64,000 bases of DNA from JALORV01 sp963766365 (lineage in GTDB: Bacteria; Pseudomonadota; Gammaproteobacteria; Burkholderiales; Burkholderiaceae_F). The notes under the pieces are model-generated. The model was not told the origin of the DNA, ran no database searches, and saw nothing but the letters and a program-made list of their open reading frames with translations. Below, piece by piece: positions 41,028-52,384 of the stretch. The stretch covers positions 124,001 through 188,000 of the forward strand of contig CAVXZK010000001.1 in assembly GCA_963766365.1 (NCBI GenBank). The letters run 5' to 3'. A program made the position numbers and the translations under genes. Numbering within the stretch: the first letter of the stretch is position 1; each line of letters begins with the position of its first letter.

Positions 41028-42264
41028 CTGCCGGAAGGCGCTCACGGCCTGCGCGCACCACACTGCGGCACGGATTGAACCCGATCGCGTACGCCAGATC
41101 CGCGGGCCGCTCGATGTCCCAGAGCACGAAGTCGGCACGCTGGCCAACCTCGAGAGTGCCGACGTCGCACAGGCCGAGTGCACGGGCCCCGTTGACAGTC
41201 ACACCGGTCAGCGCCTCCGTCGGCGTCAGGCGGAACAATGTGCAGGCCATGTTCATCGCCAGCAGCAGCGACGTCATTGGCGACGTGCCCGGATTGCAGT
41301 CGGTCGCGACCGCCATCGGCACACCCGCCACCCGTAGCGCATCGATCGGCGGCAGGCGCGTTTCGCGCAGGCAGTAGAACGCACCCGGCAGCAGCACGGC
41401 CACCGAGCCCGTGTGCCGCATGGCCGCGACGCCCTCGGCCGACAACCACTCGAGATGATCGGCCGAGAGTCCGCCGTAACGCGCCACCAGCGCCGCGCCG
41501 CCCTGGTCGGACAGCTGTTCGGCGTGCAGCTTGACCGGCACGCCCGATACCCGCGCGGCCCGGAAGACACGTTCTGTCTGCGCAGGCGTGAACCCGATCG
41601 TTTCGCAGAAGGCATCGACCGCGTCGACCAGGCCTTCGCGCACCAGCGCCGGCAGCATGTGGCTGCAGACTTCGTCGATGTAGTCGTCCGCACGGCCCGA
41701 GAACTCGGGCGGCAGCGCGTGGGCGCCGAGGAACGTGGTCCGTACCGTGACCGGCAGCTCGCTGCCGATTCGACGGGCGACGCGCAGCATCTTGCGCTCG
41801 GCGTCGAGATCGAGGCCGTATCCAGACTTGATCTCGATCGTGGTCACCCCCTCGGCCAGCAGCGCACGCACTCGCGGCACGCTCGCGGCGAACAGTTCAT
41901 CTTCGGACGCCGCCCGCGTCGCACGCACGGTCGAAGCGATGCCGCCGCCGCGCTGCGCGATCTCGGCATAGGTCGCACCGTGCAGGCGCGCCTCGAATTC
42001 GTCGCTGCGATTGCCTGCATGGACGATGTGCGTGTGGCAGTCGATCAGGCCGGGCGTGATCCATGCACCTCCGCCGTCGATGGTCTCTCCCGTCTGAAGC
42101 CCGGCGGGCAGATCCGCGCGCCGACCCAGCCAGGCGATGCAGCCGTCGCGCACCGCCAGCGCGGCATCGCGAATCTCGCCGACACCCTTCCTTGCTCCGG
42201 GATCCGCCAGCGTTGCGAGGTGGACGCCGGTCCACAGGCTATCGCAGCGCACCCGCGACTCCAT
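40999..42264 (-). CDS. hutI: HutI, imidazolonepropionase
   Basis: 421 residues from the ATG at 42264 (MESRVRCDSLWTGVHLATLA). Amidohydrolase fold with ITPGLIDCHTHIVHAGNRSD (HxH metal ligands), TIEIKSGYGLDLDAERKMLR, VKLHAEQLSDQGGAALVARY (metal His), SADHLEWLSAEGVAAM and AVATDCNPGTSPMTSLLLAM (Asp). It opens imidazolonepropionate to formiminoglutamate, step three of histidine breakdown. It is the last gene of the hutUHGI operon, its start overlapping hutG by 26 bp. Its 3' end overlaps the dnaE2 end. Confidence 0.95.
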   Translation of the reverse strand: MESRVRCDSLWTGVHLATLADPGARKGVGEIRDAALAVRDGCIAWLGRRADLPAGLQTGETIDGGGAWITPGLIDCHTHIVHAGNRSDEFEARLHGATYAEIAQRGGGIASTVRATRAASEDELFAASVPRVRALLAEGVTTIEIKSGYGLDLDAERKMLRVARRIGSELPVTVRTTFLGAHALPPEFSGRADDYIDEVCSHMLPALVREGLVDAVDAFCETIGFTPAQTERVFRAARVSGVPVKLHAEQLSDQGGAALVARYGGLSADHLEWLSAEGVAAMRHTGSVAVLLPGAFYCLRETRLPPIDALRVAGVPMAVATDCNPGTSPMTSLLLAMNMACTLFRLTPTEALTGVTVNGARALGLCDVGTLEVGQRADFVLWDIERPADLAYAIGFNPCRSVVRAGRERLPAVSESPGSAA

Positions 42265-43189
42265 TGGCAATGCGGGCGGCGATGCGTGCGGCGACAGAGG
42301 CAGTGCGACTGTCGATGTCGAAGCGCGGGTTCATCTCGGCGATGTCGGCGAGCCGCACCTTGCCGCTGACACACACCGCGTCGATCAGCGGTTCGAGTAC
42401 CTCGAGGCCGACGCCGCGCGCCGCTGGCGAGCTGACGCCGGGCGCCACGGCCGCCGGCAGCACATCGAGGCAAACGGTCAGGTAGACGTGGTCGACGTCC
42501 GCCAGGAACGAGGACAGAGCGGATCCACCGGTGGCGGCACTCACGGCCTCGTCGAGTTCAAACAGCACGTTCAGCTCACGGGCACGGGAAAACAGCGCTT
42601 CCGTGTTCGCATAGCGGCTCACGCCGAAGCACGCGTAGTTGAAGGGCCAGCCGCGAGCGTCGCAGTCGTGCGCCATCTGCAGGAACGGCGTGCCCGACGT
42701 GGGTCGCGTGTCGCGGCGCAGGTCGAAGTGCGCATCGAAGTTGACGATGCCGATGCGTGGCACCTGCCTGCCGTCGGCAAGGTGGGTTGCGAGTCCGGTG
42801 AAGGATCCCCAGGCCATCTCATGGCCGCCGCCGAGCATCAGCGGAAAGCGCCTGGCCGCGAGTTCGCGGCCAATGACATCCGCGAGATCCCGCTGCGCCG
42901 CCTCCAGCGCATCACCCGCACAGACGACATCGCCGCCGTCGGCAAGAAGCGCGCAGCCGTGCACCGGCATGTTGCGCAGGCCACGCCGGATCGCGAGCGG
43001 ACCTTCGGCCGCGCCGACGCGGCCATGATTGCGCTCCACCCCGGCATCGCAGGCGAACCCGATCAACACCGTCGTCGCCGGCGGCGTGTCCGGCTCGAGC
43101 GGCTGAATCACCTGATGCCAGCGCCGGCCAAGTGCGCCCTCGGCCTCGTCGACGCGACCTTGCCAGACGGACATATCGATCATCGTCAC
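42239..43189 (-). CDS. hutG: HutG, formimidoylglutamase
   Basis: 316 residues starting at a GTG that overlaps the hutH stop (GTGA); an ATG at 43183 is the alternative. Ureohydrolase fold with manganese ligands in LMLGGGHEMAWGSFTG (GGxHE-type), IGIVNFDAHFDLRRDTRP (DAHxD) and VYLTVCLDVLPAAVAPGVSS (S/CxDxxxP). It splits formiminoglutamate to glutamate and formamide. Presence of hutG with no hutF nearby points to the direct-hydrolysis branch of the pathway. Confidence 0.92.
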   Translation of the reverse strand: MTMIDMSVWQGRVDEAEGALGRRWHQVIQPLEPDTPPATTVLIGFACDAGVERNHGRVGAAEGPLAIRRGLRNMPVHGCALLADGGDVVCAGDALEAAQRDLADVIGRELAARRFPLMLGGGHEMAWGSFTGLATHLADGRQVPRIGIVNFDAHFDLRRDTRPTSGTPFLQMAHDCDARGWPFNYACFGVSRYANTEALFSRARELNVLFELDEAVSAATGGSALSSFLADVDHVYLTVCLDVLPAAVAPGVSSPAARGVGLEVLEPLIDAVCVSGKVRLADIAEMNPRFDIDSRTASVAARIAARIANGVAGALR

Positions 43190-44726
43190 GCGACTGGAGC
43201 AAACAGTTCGCGACAGTCGGCACTGAGCGCGCCCGATGACACCAGTTCGGATGCAGCAGCAATGTCGGGGGCCAGGATGCGATCGACTTCGTAGAACGGC
43301 ACGCGCGCGCGCAAGCCACCATGCACCTGCGCCAGGCGTGGTGACGTGGCCAGTGGACGATGGAAATCGATGCCCTGCGCGGCCGCCAGCAGTTCGATGC
43401 CAACGATCGTTGCCGTATTGACCGCCATCTCGTGCAGGCGACGCGCTGCGAATGTCGCCATGCTGACGTGATCCTCCTGGTTGGCGGAAGTCGGCAGGCT
43501 GTCGACACTGGCCGGATGCGCGAGCGACTTGTTCTCGGACGCCAGCGCCGCCGCGGTGACGTGCGCGATCATGAAACCCGAGTTGACGCCGGGGTCGGGC
43601 ACCAGGAACGGCGGAAGGCCCGACAGCGTCGCATCGATCAGCAGCGCGATGCGGCGTTCGGACAGCGCGCCGATCTCGGCGATCGCCAGTGCCAGTGTGT
43701 CGGCCGCAAAGGCCACCGGCTCGGCGTGGAAATTTCCGCCCGAGAGAACGTCGTCAGAACCCGCGGCATCCTTGCGCGCAAACACCAGCGGGTTGTCGGT
43801 GACGGCGTTCGCCTCGGTCAGCAGCGTCCGGGCGGCCTGGGTGATCAGATCACGGCATGCGCCCATCACCTGCGGCTGGCAGCGCAGGCTGTAAGGGTCC
43901 TGCACCCGGTCGTCGTTCACCAGGTGCGACGCACGGATGGCACTGCCCTGCAGCAGCTCGCGATACGCGCGCGCCGTCACGATCTGACCGGCATGGCCGC
44001 GCAGTTCGTGCAGCCGCGGGTCGAACGGCGCGTCACTGCCCCTGGCGGCATCGATCGCCATCGCGCCGACCACGACGGCGGCCTCGAACACACGCTCCGC
44101 CATGAACAGCCCATGCAGCGCCAGTGCCGTGGAGATCTGTGTGCCGTTGATCAGCGCCAACCCCTCCTTCGCGCCCAGCACTAACGGCTTGATGCCGGCG
44201 GCGGCCAATGCCGTGCGTGCCGGCTGGCGCTCGCCGTTCACCTGAACGTCGCCGTCGCCCAGCAGGGCCAGCGTCAGGTGCGACAGCGGCGCCAGGTCGC
44301 CGGACGCACCAACCGAGCCCTTCGCTGGAATGCACGGGACGATGCCGGCATTGACGACCGCGATCAGCGTTTCAACGATCTCGCGACGCACACCCGAATG
44401 CCCGCGCGCGAGACTCGCGATCTTCGTCACCAGCGCGAGCCGCACGACGTCGTCGCTCAGCAACGCGCCGGTACCGACCGAGTGCGACAGGATCAGGTTG
44501 CGCTGCAGTTGCTGCAGCTCGTCGTCCGGGATGCGCTTCTTCGCGAGCAGGCCGAAGCCGGTGTTGATTCCGTAGGCCGCATCACCGCGCGCGACGATGC
44601 GCTGAACGGCCTGCGACGAGGCATCGATCGCCGTCCACGCGTCAGCCGCCAGCGCGACGGGCACCGGCGCCTGCCACACACGTCGCAGCTCGTCGAGCCG
44701 CAGACGGCCCGGCGTGATCTTCAGCG

Positions 44727-44730
<4 letters not shown>
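43186..44730 (-). CDS. hutH: HutH, histidine ammonia-lyase
   Basis: 514 residues starting at a GTG that overlaps the hutU stop. The self-made MIO cofactor comes from Ala142-Ser143-Gly144 in GSVGASGDLAPLSHL. Other family blocks are YGINTGFGLLAKKRIPDDEL, QRNLILSHSVGTGALLSDDV, VQDPYSLRCQPQVMGACRD and QEDHVSMATFAARRLHEMAV. It turns histidine into urocanate and ammonia. Length and all active-site blocks are normal. Confidence 0.96.
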
Positions 44731-46448
<1,718 letters not shown>

Positions 46449-46557
46449 CGTCGTTCCTCCCCGTCCACGCGGCCCGAGACCACCTGAGGTTTCAGGACGA
46501 GGAATAGTCTCGCACGGATGAAGGCGGGCGGCGGGCTCACCGCCCGGCCGCAGACAG

Positions 46558-46582
46558 AAGGAGGCGGTGGCGTAGCCTCCTT
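46558..46582 (-). terminator. hairpin between spoVR and hutU, possible terminator
   Basis: AAGGAGGC and GCCTCCTT form a perfect 8-bp stem around a 9-base loop, in the 246-bp gap after the spoVR stop and before the hutU start. There is no strong T-run after it on the minus strand, so it may be only a moderate terminator. Nothing else gene-like is visible in the gap. Confidence 0.45.
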
Positions 46583-46694
46583 GGGAGCGGGGAAACCTCA
46601 GGTCGATGGAAGCTGGCCAGGATCGCGCGGCGCACTGCAACAGTCATCGCACCGGCATCAGCCGCGAGACATAACGCCGGGCTCCCGCGTCGGA

Positions 46695-48308
46695 CTATGT
46701 CCGATGAATCTTCAGGCGGTTATCGCCGTCGTCGACTTCCTCGAGGACGACGTCGAACTGCCACAGTTCCTTCATGTAGCCGAGGACTTCGGTCGCGGTA
46801 TCGGCCTCGAGCAGCCGGCCCCGCTCGACACGATGCTGCAGCAACAGGGCACGGTCCCCGTCTGCCGAGAAGCGCGTGACCGTCAGTGACGGCGTGTGGG
46901 CCTCGGGACGATACTGGGAGGCCAGCATCTGGCGCACCCGTGCGTACCCGTGCTCGTTGTGGATGGCACGCACGCTGTACTTGCTGCGGTCGCTTTCGTC
47001 ATCGGTGATCGCGAACAGTCGCAGGTCGCGCATCACCTTGGGTGACAGGTACTGCTCGATCAGGCTTTCGTCCTTGAAGTTGGCCATCGCAAAGTGCACC
47101 GCCTCGACCCAATCGGTCGACGCCAGGCGCGGGAACCATTGGCGATCCTCGGCGGTCGGCTGCTCGCATATCCGACGGATGTCGCGATAGATCGAGAATC
47201 CCAGCGCGTAGGGGTTGATGCCGCGATAGTGTTCCGCGTCGAACGGCGGTTGAGTGACGACATCGCTGTGATTCGACAGCCACTCCAGCATGAAGCCGTC
47301 ATCGACCTGGCCATGGTCATACAGCTCGTGCAGCAGCGTGTAATGCCAGAACGTGGCGGCGCCCTCGTTGGCAACCTTGGTCAGCCGCTGCGGGTAGAAG
47401 TACTGCGAGATCTTGCGCACGATGCGCACGAGCTCACGTTGCCAGGGCGCGAGCTTTGGCGCGAGCTTCTCGATGAAATAAAGCAGGTTCTCCTGCGGAG
47501 CGAACGATTCCGCTGCCGCCTCGGGCTTGACCTCGGCGTTCTCGTACAGATAGGCGACGTCGGCATTGTAGTGATGCTGCGCGAAGCGCAACCGCTCCGC
47601 CAGGCGCTCACGCTCACGGCTCGCCGACAGCCGCGTCGGCTTCTTGTAGCGATCCACGCCGTAGGGCGCCAGCGCGTGACAGCAATCGAGGATGCGCTCG
47701 ACTTCACGCCAGCCATGTCGCTGCTCGCAGTCGAGGATGAAATTGCGCGCGAACGTCAGGTAATCCAGGATGCCATCGGCCTGCGTGAACTGGCGGAACA
47801 GATAGTTGCCCTTGAAGAAGGCGTTGTGACCATAGGCGGCATGAGCCATCACCAGCACCTGCAGCGGCAGCGTGTTGGTTTCCATCAGATAGACAAGTGA
47901 CGGGCTGGTGTTGATGACTATCTCATACGCCAGCCCGCTCATCCCCTTCTTGTAAGTGTGCTCCTGTCCAAGCAGGTGCTTGCCGAAGCTCCAGTGCGGG
48001 TAATGCACCGGCATCCCGACCGTCGAACACAGATCGATCATCTGCGCCGCGGTGATCACCTCGTACTGGATCGGATAGGTGTCGAGTTGCAGGCGCCGGG
48101 CATGGGCGGCGAGTGCGACATCGAAGCGCTCGAGCAGCGGCACAGTCCATTCCGTGCCGGTTGCGATCGGCTCGGCCTCGCGTCGGGTTCCCGGAGCCGG
48201 CATCGGTACCGCGGGCCGTGACACCAGCTTGGGCCAGGGCCGCTCCCGAGCGATGCCAGCGCGCAGGTGCGCCGGCGCGGGCACTTCGGCCAGATCCCAG
48301 GGATTCAT
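46695..48308 (-). CDS. spoVR: SpoVR family protein
   Basis: 537 residues from the ATG at 48308 (MNPWDLAEVPAPAHLRAGIA). Family blocks: HYPHWSFGKHLLGQEHTYKK, GMSGLAYEIVINTSPSLVYL, METNTLPLQVLVMAHAAYGH, NFILDCEQRHGWREVERILD, YFYPQRLTKVANEGAATFWH and RGINPYALGFSIYRDIRRIC. Its molecular function is unknown. It is always found with yeaG/yeaH-type genes and linked to stress or stationary-phase physiology. It is the third gene of the prkA-yeaH-spoVR operon, 55 bp after yeaH. Confidence 0.93.
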   Translation of the reverse strand: MNPWDLAEVPAPAHLRAGIARERPWPKLVSRPAVPMPAPGTRREAEPIATGTEWTVPLLERFDVALAAHARRLQLDTYPIQYEVITAAQMIDLCSTVGMPVHYPHWSFGKHLLGQEHTYKKGMSGLAYEIVINTSPSLVYLMETNTLPLQVLVMAHAAYGHNAFFKGNYLFRQFTQADGILDYLTFARNFILDCEQRHGWREVERILDCCHALAPYGVDRYKKPTRLSASRERERLAERLRFAQHHYNADVAYLYENAEVKPEAAAESFAPQENLLYFIEKLAPKLAPWQRELVRIVRKISQYFYPQRLTKVANEGAATFWHYTLLHELYDHGQVDDGFMLEWLSNHSDVVTQPPFDAEHYRGINPYALGFSIYRDIRRICEQPTAEDRQWFPRLASTDWVEAVHFAMANFKDESLIEQYLSPKVMRDLRLFAITDDESDRSKYSVRAIHNEHGYARVRQMLASQYRPEAHTPSLTVTRFSADGDRALLLQHRVERGRLLEADTATEVLGYMKELWQFDVVLEEVDDGDNRLKIHRT

Positions 48309-48363
48309 TGAACTGCCTCGTCGCGCCGCGGCAGCACTGCTCGTCGAGTGCAACCCGGCGTGC

Positions 48364-49668
48364 TCATGCCGTTGCTTCCTTGCGCGCGAACAGATCGCGG
48401 AACACGGGCCAGATATCGCGCCGGTCATGCACCTTGCGCATCGCGAATCCGGAGTCGGCGACCGACTCATAGCACTGCCACAGGTCCGACGGCCGGCTGA
48501 ACCACCCACCGGGATTGCTGGATGGAATGTCGATGTAAGCGAAGTAGCGCACCCGCGGCAGGAGTTCGGTGTGCAGATATCCGGCGCAGCGCTGCGCGTC
48601 CTCTTCACCGCAGTCGCCGTCCGAGGCCTGCGCGATGTAGATGTTCCAGTCCGGACCGGCAAAGCGCGTGTCGATCACTTTCTGCGTCAGTTGCAGTGCC
48701 GGCATCACCAGCGTGCCGCCGGACTGCGGATCGTGGAAGAACGTCTTTTCGTCGACCTCCTGCGCGGTCTCGGTGTGGCGGATGAAGACGACCTCGACCG
48801 CGCTGTACTTGCGTTCGAGAAACAGGTAGAGCAACGCGAAGAAGCGCTTGGCGAGATCCTTCTTGCGCTCGTCCATCGAGCCCGAGACATCCATCAGGCA
48901 CAGCATCACCGCGCGCGTCGCGGGAGCCGCAACGGGTTGGCGCGCGCGGAAGCGCCGATCGATCTCTTCCAGGAATGGCAGCTGCTCGCGGCGTGCGCGC
49001 AGCTGCGCGATTTCTTCCTCGAGCTCGGTGCGCCGCTCGACCTCGCAGGGCGCGAGTTCCTCGAGCTCCCGCGCCAGCTCGTCAAGCTGCCGGGCAATGC
49101 CGCCGCGTAAGGCGATGCGGCGCGCGATCGACATGCGCATCGTCAGCGCCGGCGAAAGATTGGCCAGCACGCCGTCCCTGGAATATCCGGCGCGGCGCGT
49201 GTGAATGTAGGTCACATCGCCAATCCGGGTGCGTTCCAGGTTCGGCAGTTCCAGGTCGTCGAAGAACAGCTGCAGCAACTCGTCGCGGGAAAGCACGAAA
49301 GCGAAGTTGTCGCGGCTCTCGCCCTGGCCCGGCTCATTGCCCTCGCCATCACCTTCGCCGCCACCGGGTCGATCGATCGTGTCGCCGGGGATGTACTCGT
49401 GATTGCCGGGCAGCACGAAGTCACGGCTGCCGGTCTTGTGGTCGTGCTGCAGATGCGGCTCTTTCAGCCCACGGCCAGGGATCGAGATCCTGCTGCCCTT
49501 GCCGACGTCGGCGATGCCGCGCTTGCCGATCTCGTCGTCGACCGCACGCTTGATCTCGTCCTTGAAGCGGCGAATGAAGCGCTCGCGATTGACCGCGCTG
49601 CGCCCCGGCGGGTCGGCGCGCCGATCGACGACGCGCATGAAGCGGCTGGAGGCGGAGGAATCGGACAC
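48364..49668 (-). CDS. yeaH: YeaH/DUF444 protein with von Willebrand A-like domain
   Basis: 434 residues from a GTG at 49668 with a GAGGA ribosome site. Starts with a basic N-terminus (FMRVVDRRADPPGRSAVNRE), then the conserved RISIPGRGLKEPHLQHDHKT, a Gly-rich acidic linker (about 103-118) and a VWA-like core with VMLCLMDVSGSMDERKKDLA (MIDAS-like DxSxS), FALLYLFLERKYSAVEVVFI and GTLVMPALQLTQKVID. It is the partner of the PrkA kinase. Between prkA (24 bp upstream) and spoVR. Confidence 0.92.
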   Translation of the reverse strand: MSDSSASSRFMRVVDRRADPPGRSAVNRERFIRRFKDEIKRAVDDEIGKRGIADVGKGSRISIPGRGLKEPHLQHDHKTGSRDFVLPGNHEYIPGDTIDRPGGGEGDGEGNEPGQGESRDNFAFVLSRDELLQLFFDDLELPNLERTRIGDVTYIHTRRAGYSRDGVLANLSPALTMRMSIARRIALRGGIARQLDELARELEELAPCEVERRTELEEEIAQLRARREQLPFLEEIDRRFRARQPVAAPATRAVMLCLMDVSGSMDERKKDLAKRFFALLYLFLERKYSAVEVVFIRHTETAQEVDEKTFFHDPQSGGTLVMPALQLTQKVIDTRFAGPDWNIYIAQASDGDCGEEDAQRCAGYLHTELLPRVRYFAYIDIPSSNPGGWFSRPSDLWQCYESVADSGFAMRKVHDRRDIWPVFRDLFARKEATA

Positions 49669-49692
49669 GGAGTCCTCGCAGCGGCTACGACG

Positions 49693-51645
49693 TCACGACT
49701 GCGTCGACTTCTTGAAGTGCATGTACCAGTCGACCAGGCGGCGCACCTGCTTCTCCGTGTAGCCGCGTGCCGCCATCCGGTTGACGAAGCTCTTGTGGCG
49801 CTCTTCCATCTCCTGCGAGCCCTTGGCCTCGAACGAAATTATGGGCAGGATGTCCTCGGTCTTGCTGAACATGCGCTTTTCGATCACGACGCGCAGTTTT
49901 TCGTAGCTGGTCCAGTGCGGATTCTTGCCGTGCGCGCGCGCCCGCAGCACGAAGTTGACCACCTCGTTACGGAAGTCCTTCGGATTGCTGATGCCGGCGG
50001 GCTTCTCGATCTTCTCCAGCTCGGTGTTCAGCGCATCGCGCGAGTACTGCATGCCGGTGTCGGGGTCGCGCCAGTCTTCGTCGAGGAGCCACTTGTCCGC
50101 GTAGGTCACGTAGCGGTCGAACAGGTTCTGCCCGTACTCGCCGTACGCATCCAGGTACGACATCTGCAGTTCCTTTTCCAGGAACTCGGCGAAGCGCGGC
50201 ACGATCCATTCCTTGATGTGGCCGCGGAGCCGCCGCTTGTATTCCTCCTGGATGTCTTCCTTGGCCAGACGATCCTCGAGTACGACCAGCAGATTGACGG
50301 GGTCAGCGGCGATCTCGCTCGGGTCACGATTGAAGGCGGCCGAAATCGTCTTGAACGCCCAGCGCGTCGACAGTCCGGAAAAGCCCTCCTGCATGCCGGC
50401 GTCGTCGCGATACTCCTTCACGCTCTTGCTGCGCGGATCGACATCCTTGAGGGTTTCGCCGTTATACGAACGCAGCTTGCTGAAGACGGATGAGTTTTCC
50501 GGCACCGCGAGCCGCGAGAGCACGGAGAACTCGGCCAGCGTGCGCAGCGTCTGCGGTGCGCACGGCGCCTCCGACAGTGTCGAAGCCGCCAGCATCTTTT
50601 CGTAGATCCGCACTTCTTCATCCACGCGCAGGCAGTAAGGCACCTTGACCAGGTATACGCGGTCAATGAACGCCTCGTTGTCCTTGTTGTTGCGGAACTT
50701 CAGCCACTCGGCTTCATTCGAGTGCGCCATGATGAAACCGTTGAAGGGCAGCGCCGGCAGCGCTTCGGTGCCCTTGAAATTGCCCTCCTGGGTGGCTGTC
50801 AGGATCGGGTTGAGTACCTTCAGCGGCGCCTTGAACATCTCGACGAACTCGACGCAGCGCGCCGAACCCAGGCACAGCGCGCCAGAGTAGCTGTACGCGT
50901 CCGGGTCGTCCTGTGCGAACTGCTCCAGCATGCGCAGATCGACCTTGCCGACCAGCGACGAGATGTCCTGCGTGTTCTCGTCGCCCGGCTCGGTCTTGAC
51001 GATGCCGATCTGGTTGAGCACCGATGGCATCAGGCGCACAACCTGGAACTTCGACAGATCCCCCTTGTATTCCTTGAGGCGCTTCAGCGCCCACGGCGTG
51101 GCGATGCCGGTCAGCGCGCGACGCGGAATGCCGTAGCGGTCTTCCATCTCTGCGCCGAACCGGTCGCGGGGGAAGAGCCCCAGCGGCGACTCGAGCATCG
51201 GCGACAGCCGACCCGTTACCGAGTCTTTCAGCGTATAGATCGGAAACTGTTCGCACAGCGACTTGATCTTTTCTGCCAGCGATGACTTGCCGCCACCGAC
51301 CGGGCCGAGCAGATACAGCACCTGCTTGCGCTCTTCGAGTCCCTGTGCCGCGTGTAGGAAATACGCGTACAGCGACATTAAGGTTTCTTCCATGCCGTGG
51401 AAGTCGGCGAACGCATCCCAGGTCTGAATCACCCGGTTCTGGAAGATGCGCGACAGGCGCGCGTCGTCGGCGGTGTTGACGAGCTTGGGCTTGCCGATCG
51501 CCTCGAGCACGCACTCGTGCGCGCTCGCGTACGCCATGCGGTCGCTCTTGCAGTAGCGCAGGAAGTCTTCCAGCCCCATCTCTTCGTCCAGTGCACTGAC
51601 GAAGGATTCGCGGAACGCGGCAAACAGTTCGGTGGGCGCGTTCAT
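49693..51645 (-). CDS. yeaG: PrkA/YeaG serine protein kinase
   Basis: 650 residues from the ATG at 51645, with AGGAGG upstream. AAA+ part: YLLGPVGGGKSSLAEKIKSL (Walker A), with the flanking NRVIQTWDAFADFHGMEETL and DRFGAEMEDRYGIPRRALTG. The C-terminal kinase-like half includes RLMPSVLNQIGIVKTEPGDE, FIMAHSNEAEWLKFRNNKDN and NGETLKDVDPRSKSVKEYRD. In E. coli YeaG acts in adaptation to nitrogen starvation and stress. It is the first gene of a three-gene operon with no other gene within 400 bp upstream. Confidence 0.95.
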   Translation of the reverse strand: MNAPTELFAAFRESFVSALDEEMGLEDFLRYCKSDRMAYASAHECVLEAIGKPKLVNTADDARLSRIFQNRVIQTWDAFADFHGMEETLMSLYAYFLHAAQGLEERKQVLYLLGPVGGGKSSLAEKIKSLCEQFPIYTLKDSVTGRLSPMLESPLGLFPRDRFGAEMEDRYGIPRRALTGIATPWALKRLKEYKGDLSKFQVVRLMPSVLNQIGIVKTEPGDENTQDISSLVGKVDLRMLEQFAQDDPDAYSYSGALCLGSARCVEFVEMFKAPLKVLNPILTATQEGNFKGTEALPALPFNGFIMAHSNEAEWLKFRNNKDNEAFIDRVYLVKVPYCLRVDEEVRIYEKMLAASTLSEAPCAPQTLRTLAEFSVLSRLAVPENSSVFSKLRSYNGETLKDVDPRSKSVKEYRDDAGMQEGFSGLSTRWAFKTISAAFNRDPSEIAADPVNLLVVLEDRLAKEDIQEEYKRRLRGHIKEWIVPRFAEFLEKELQMSYLDAYGEYGQNLFDRYVTYADKWLLDEDWRDPDTGMQYSRDALNTELEKIEKPAGISNPKDFRNEVVNFVLRARAHGKNPHWTSYEKLRVVIEKRMFSKTEDILPIISFEAKGSQEMEERHKSFVNRMAARGYTEKQVRRLVDWYMHFKKSTQS

Positions 51646-52043
51646 CAGGACCTCCTTGCCCCGTGGGCCGACGATGAAGCAAACGCGATGAACCCAGAGT
51701 AGTTGACAAGCTGCTTGCCTTGATACGGGTAAAAGAAGAAGAAATGCCCTCCACTGTCTTGTGCTCGACGGCTGCTCCCAAGACATTCGGTTGAACTGTC
51801 ATTCGCGGCTGCAAGCAGCTGGTGTGCCCCCCTGTGCGTGCGCCTGAAGAGACGCTGGTAAGGGGATGACCACTTCGACCGAATGTCCGAGTGACCTGGC
51901 GGGTGCGCAGGCTCGATCAGTAGAAAATTCGGAAGCAATCGCGAACGGCGCGTGAATTCCGGCGAGTGCGCAAGGGAGTCCGCACAGCCAGGATGCGCTG
52001 GCGGCTTCGGTCAGCGAACGAGTCAACCGTCGCGGCGTCCCCG
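51646..52043. other. 398-bp gap upstream of prkA, no gene seen
   Basis: Short frames here are chance products. The gap probably holds the prkA promoter and leader. I looked for a -24/-12 sigma-54 motif and found none with correct spacing. A TTCTTCTTCTTTT stretch lies about 90 bases before prkA on its strand. Confidence 0.4.
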
Positions 52044-52361
52044 CTAGATCGCGGAGCGCATGTCCGGCTGCACGAGTTCGATGTACTCCCGATGACGCCG
52101 GATGAAGTTCAACGCATAGGGGCAGATCGGAATCACGGTCTTGCCTTGCTGACGCACATCTTCCAGCATCCGCCGCACCAGCTCGGACCCATAGCCCTTG
52201 CCTTCGAACTCGGGCTTGATCTCGGTGTGCTTGATCAATACCGCGTGTTCGCCGACCGGGTCGACTTCGGCGTAGCCGAGTTCCTGACCGCCCTGCAGCA
52301 AGCGATAGCGATGTGCGCCAACGTCATTGGCCAACTGGAGTTCGTTCTGCGCTGGACTCAC
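52044..52361 (-). CDS. GNAT-like protein of the YjdJ/YidJ type
   Basis: 105 residues from a GTG at 52361 with AAAGGG upstream; the longer frame to 52700 is a shadow of the next gene. Pattern: GYAEVDPVGEHAVLIKHTEI, KPEFEGKGYGSELVRRMLED (acetyl-CoA loop GKGYGS), GKTVIPICPYALNFIRRHRE, the short C-terminal GNAT fold typical of this small subfamily. Possibly acetylates a small molecule or protein. It lies 23 bp after the cytochrome c stop on the same strand. Confidence 0.85.
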   Translation of the reverse strand: MSPAQNELQLANDVGAHRYRLLQGGQELGYAEVDPVGEHAVLIKHTEIKPEFEGKGYGSELVRRMLEDVRQQGKTVIPICPYALNFIRRHREYIELVQPDMRSAI

Positions 52362-52384
52362 GGATGTCCCTTTAGGTCTTGAAC

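Noticed and set aside
51646..52043. Possible sigma-54 promoter before prkA (GGGCAC and TTGCA)
   Set aside because: Spacing between the two elements is 9 bases instead of about 5, so the motif does not fit.
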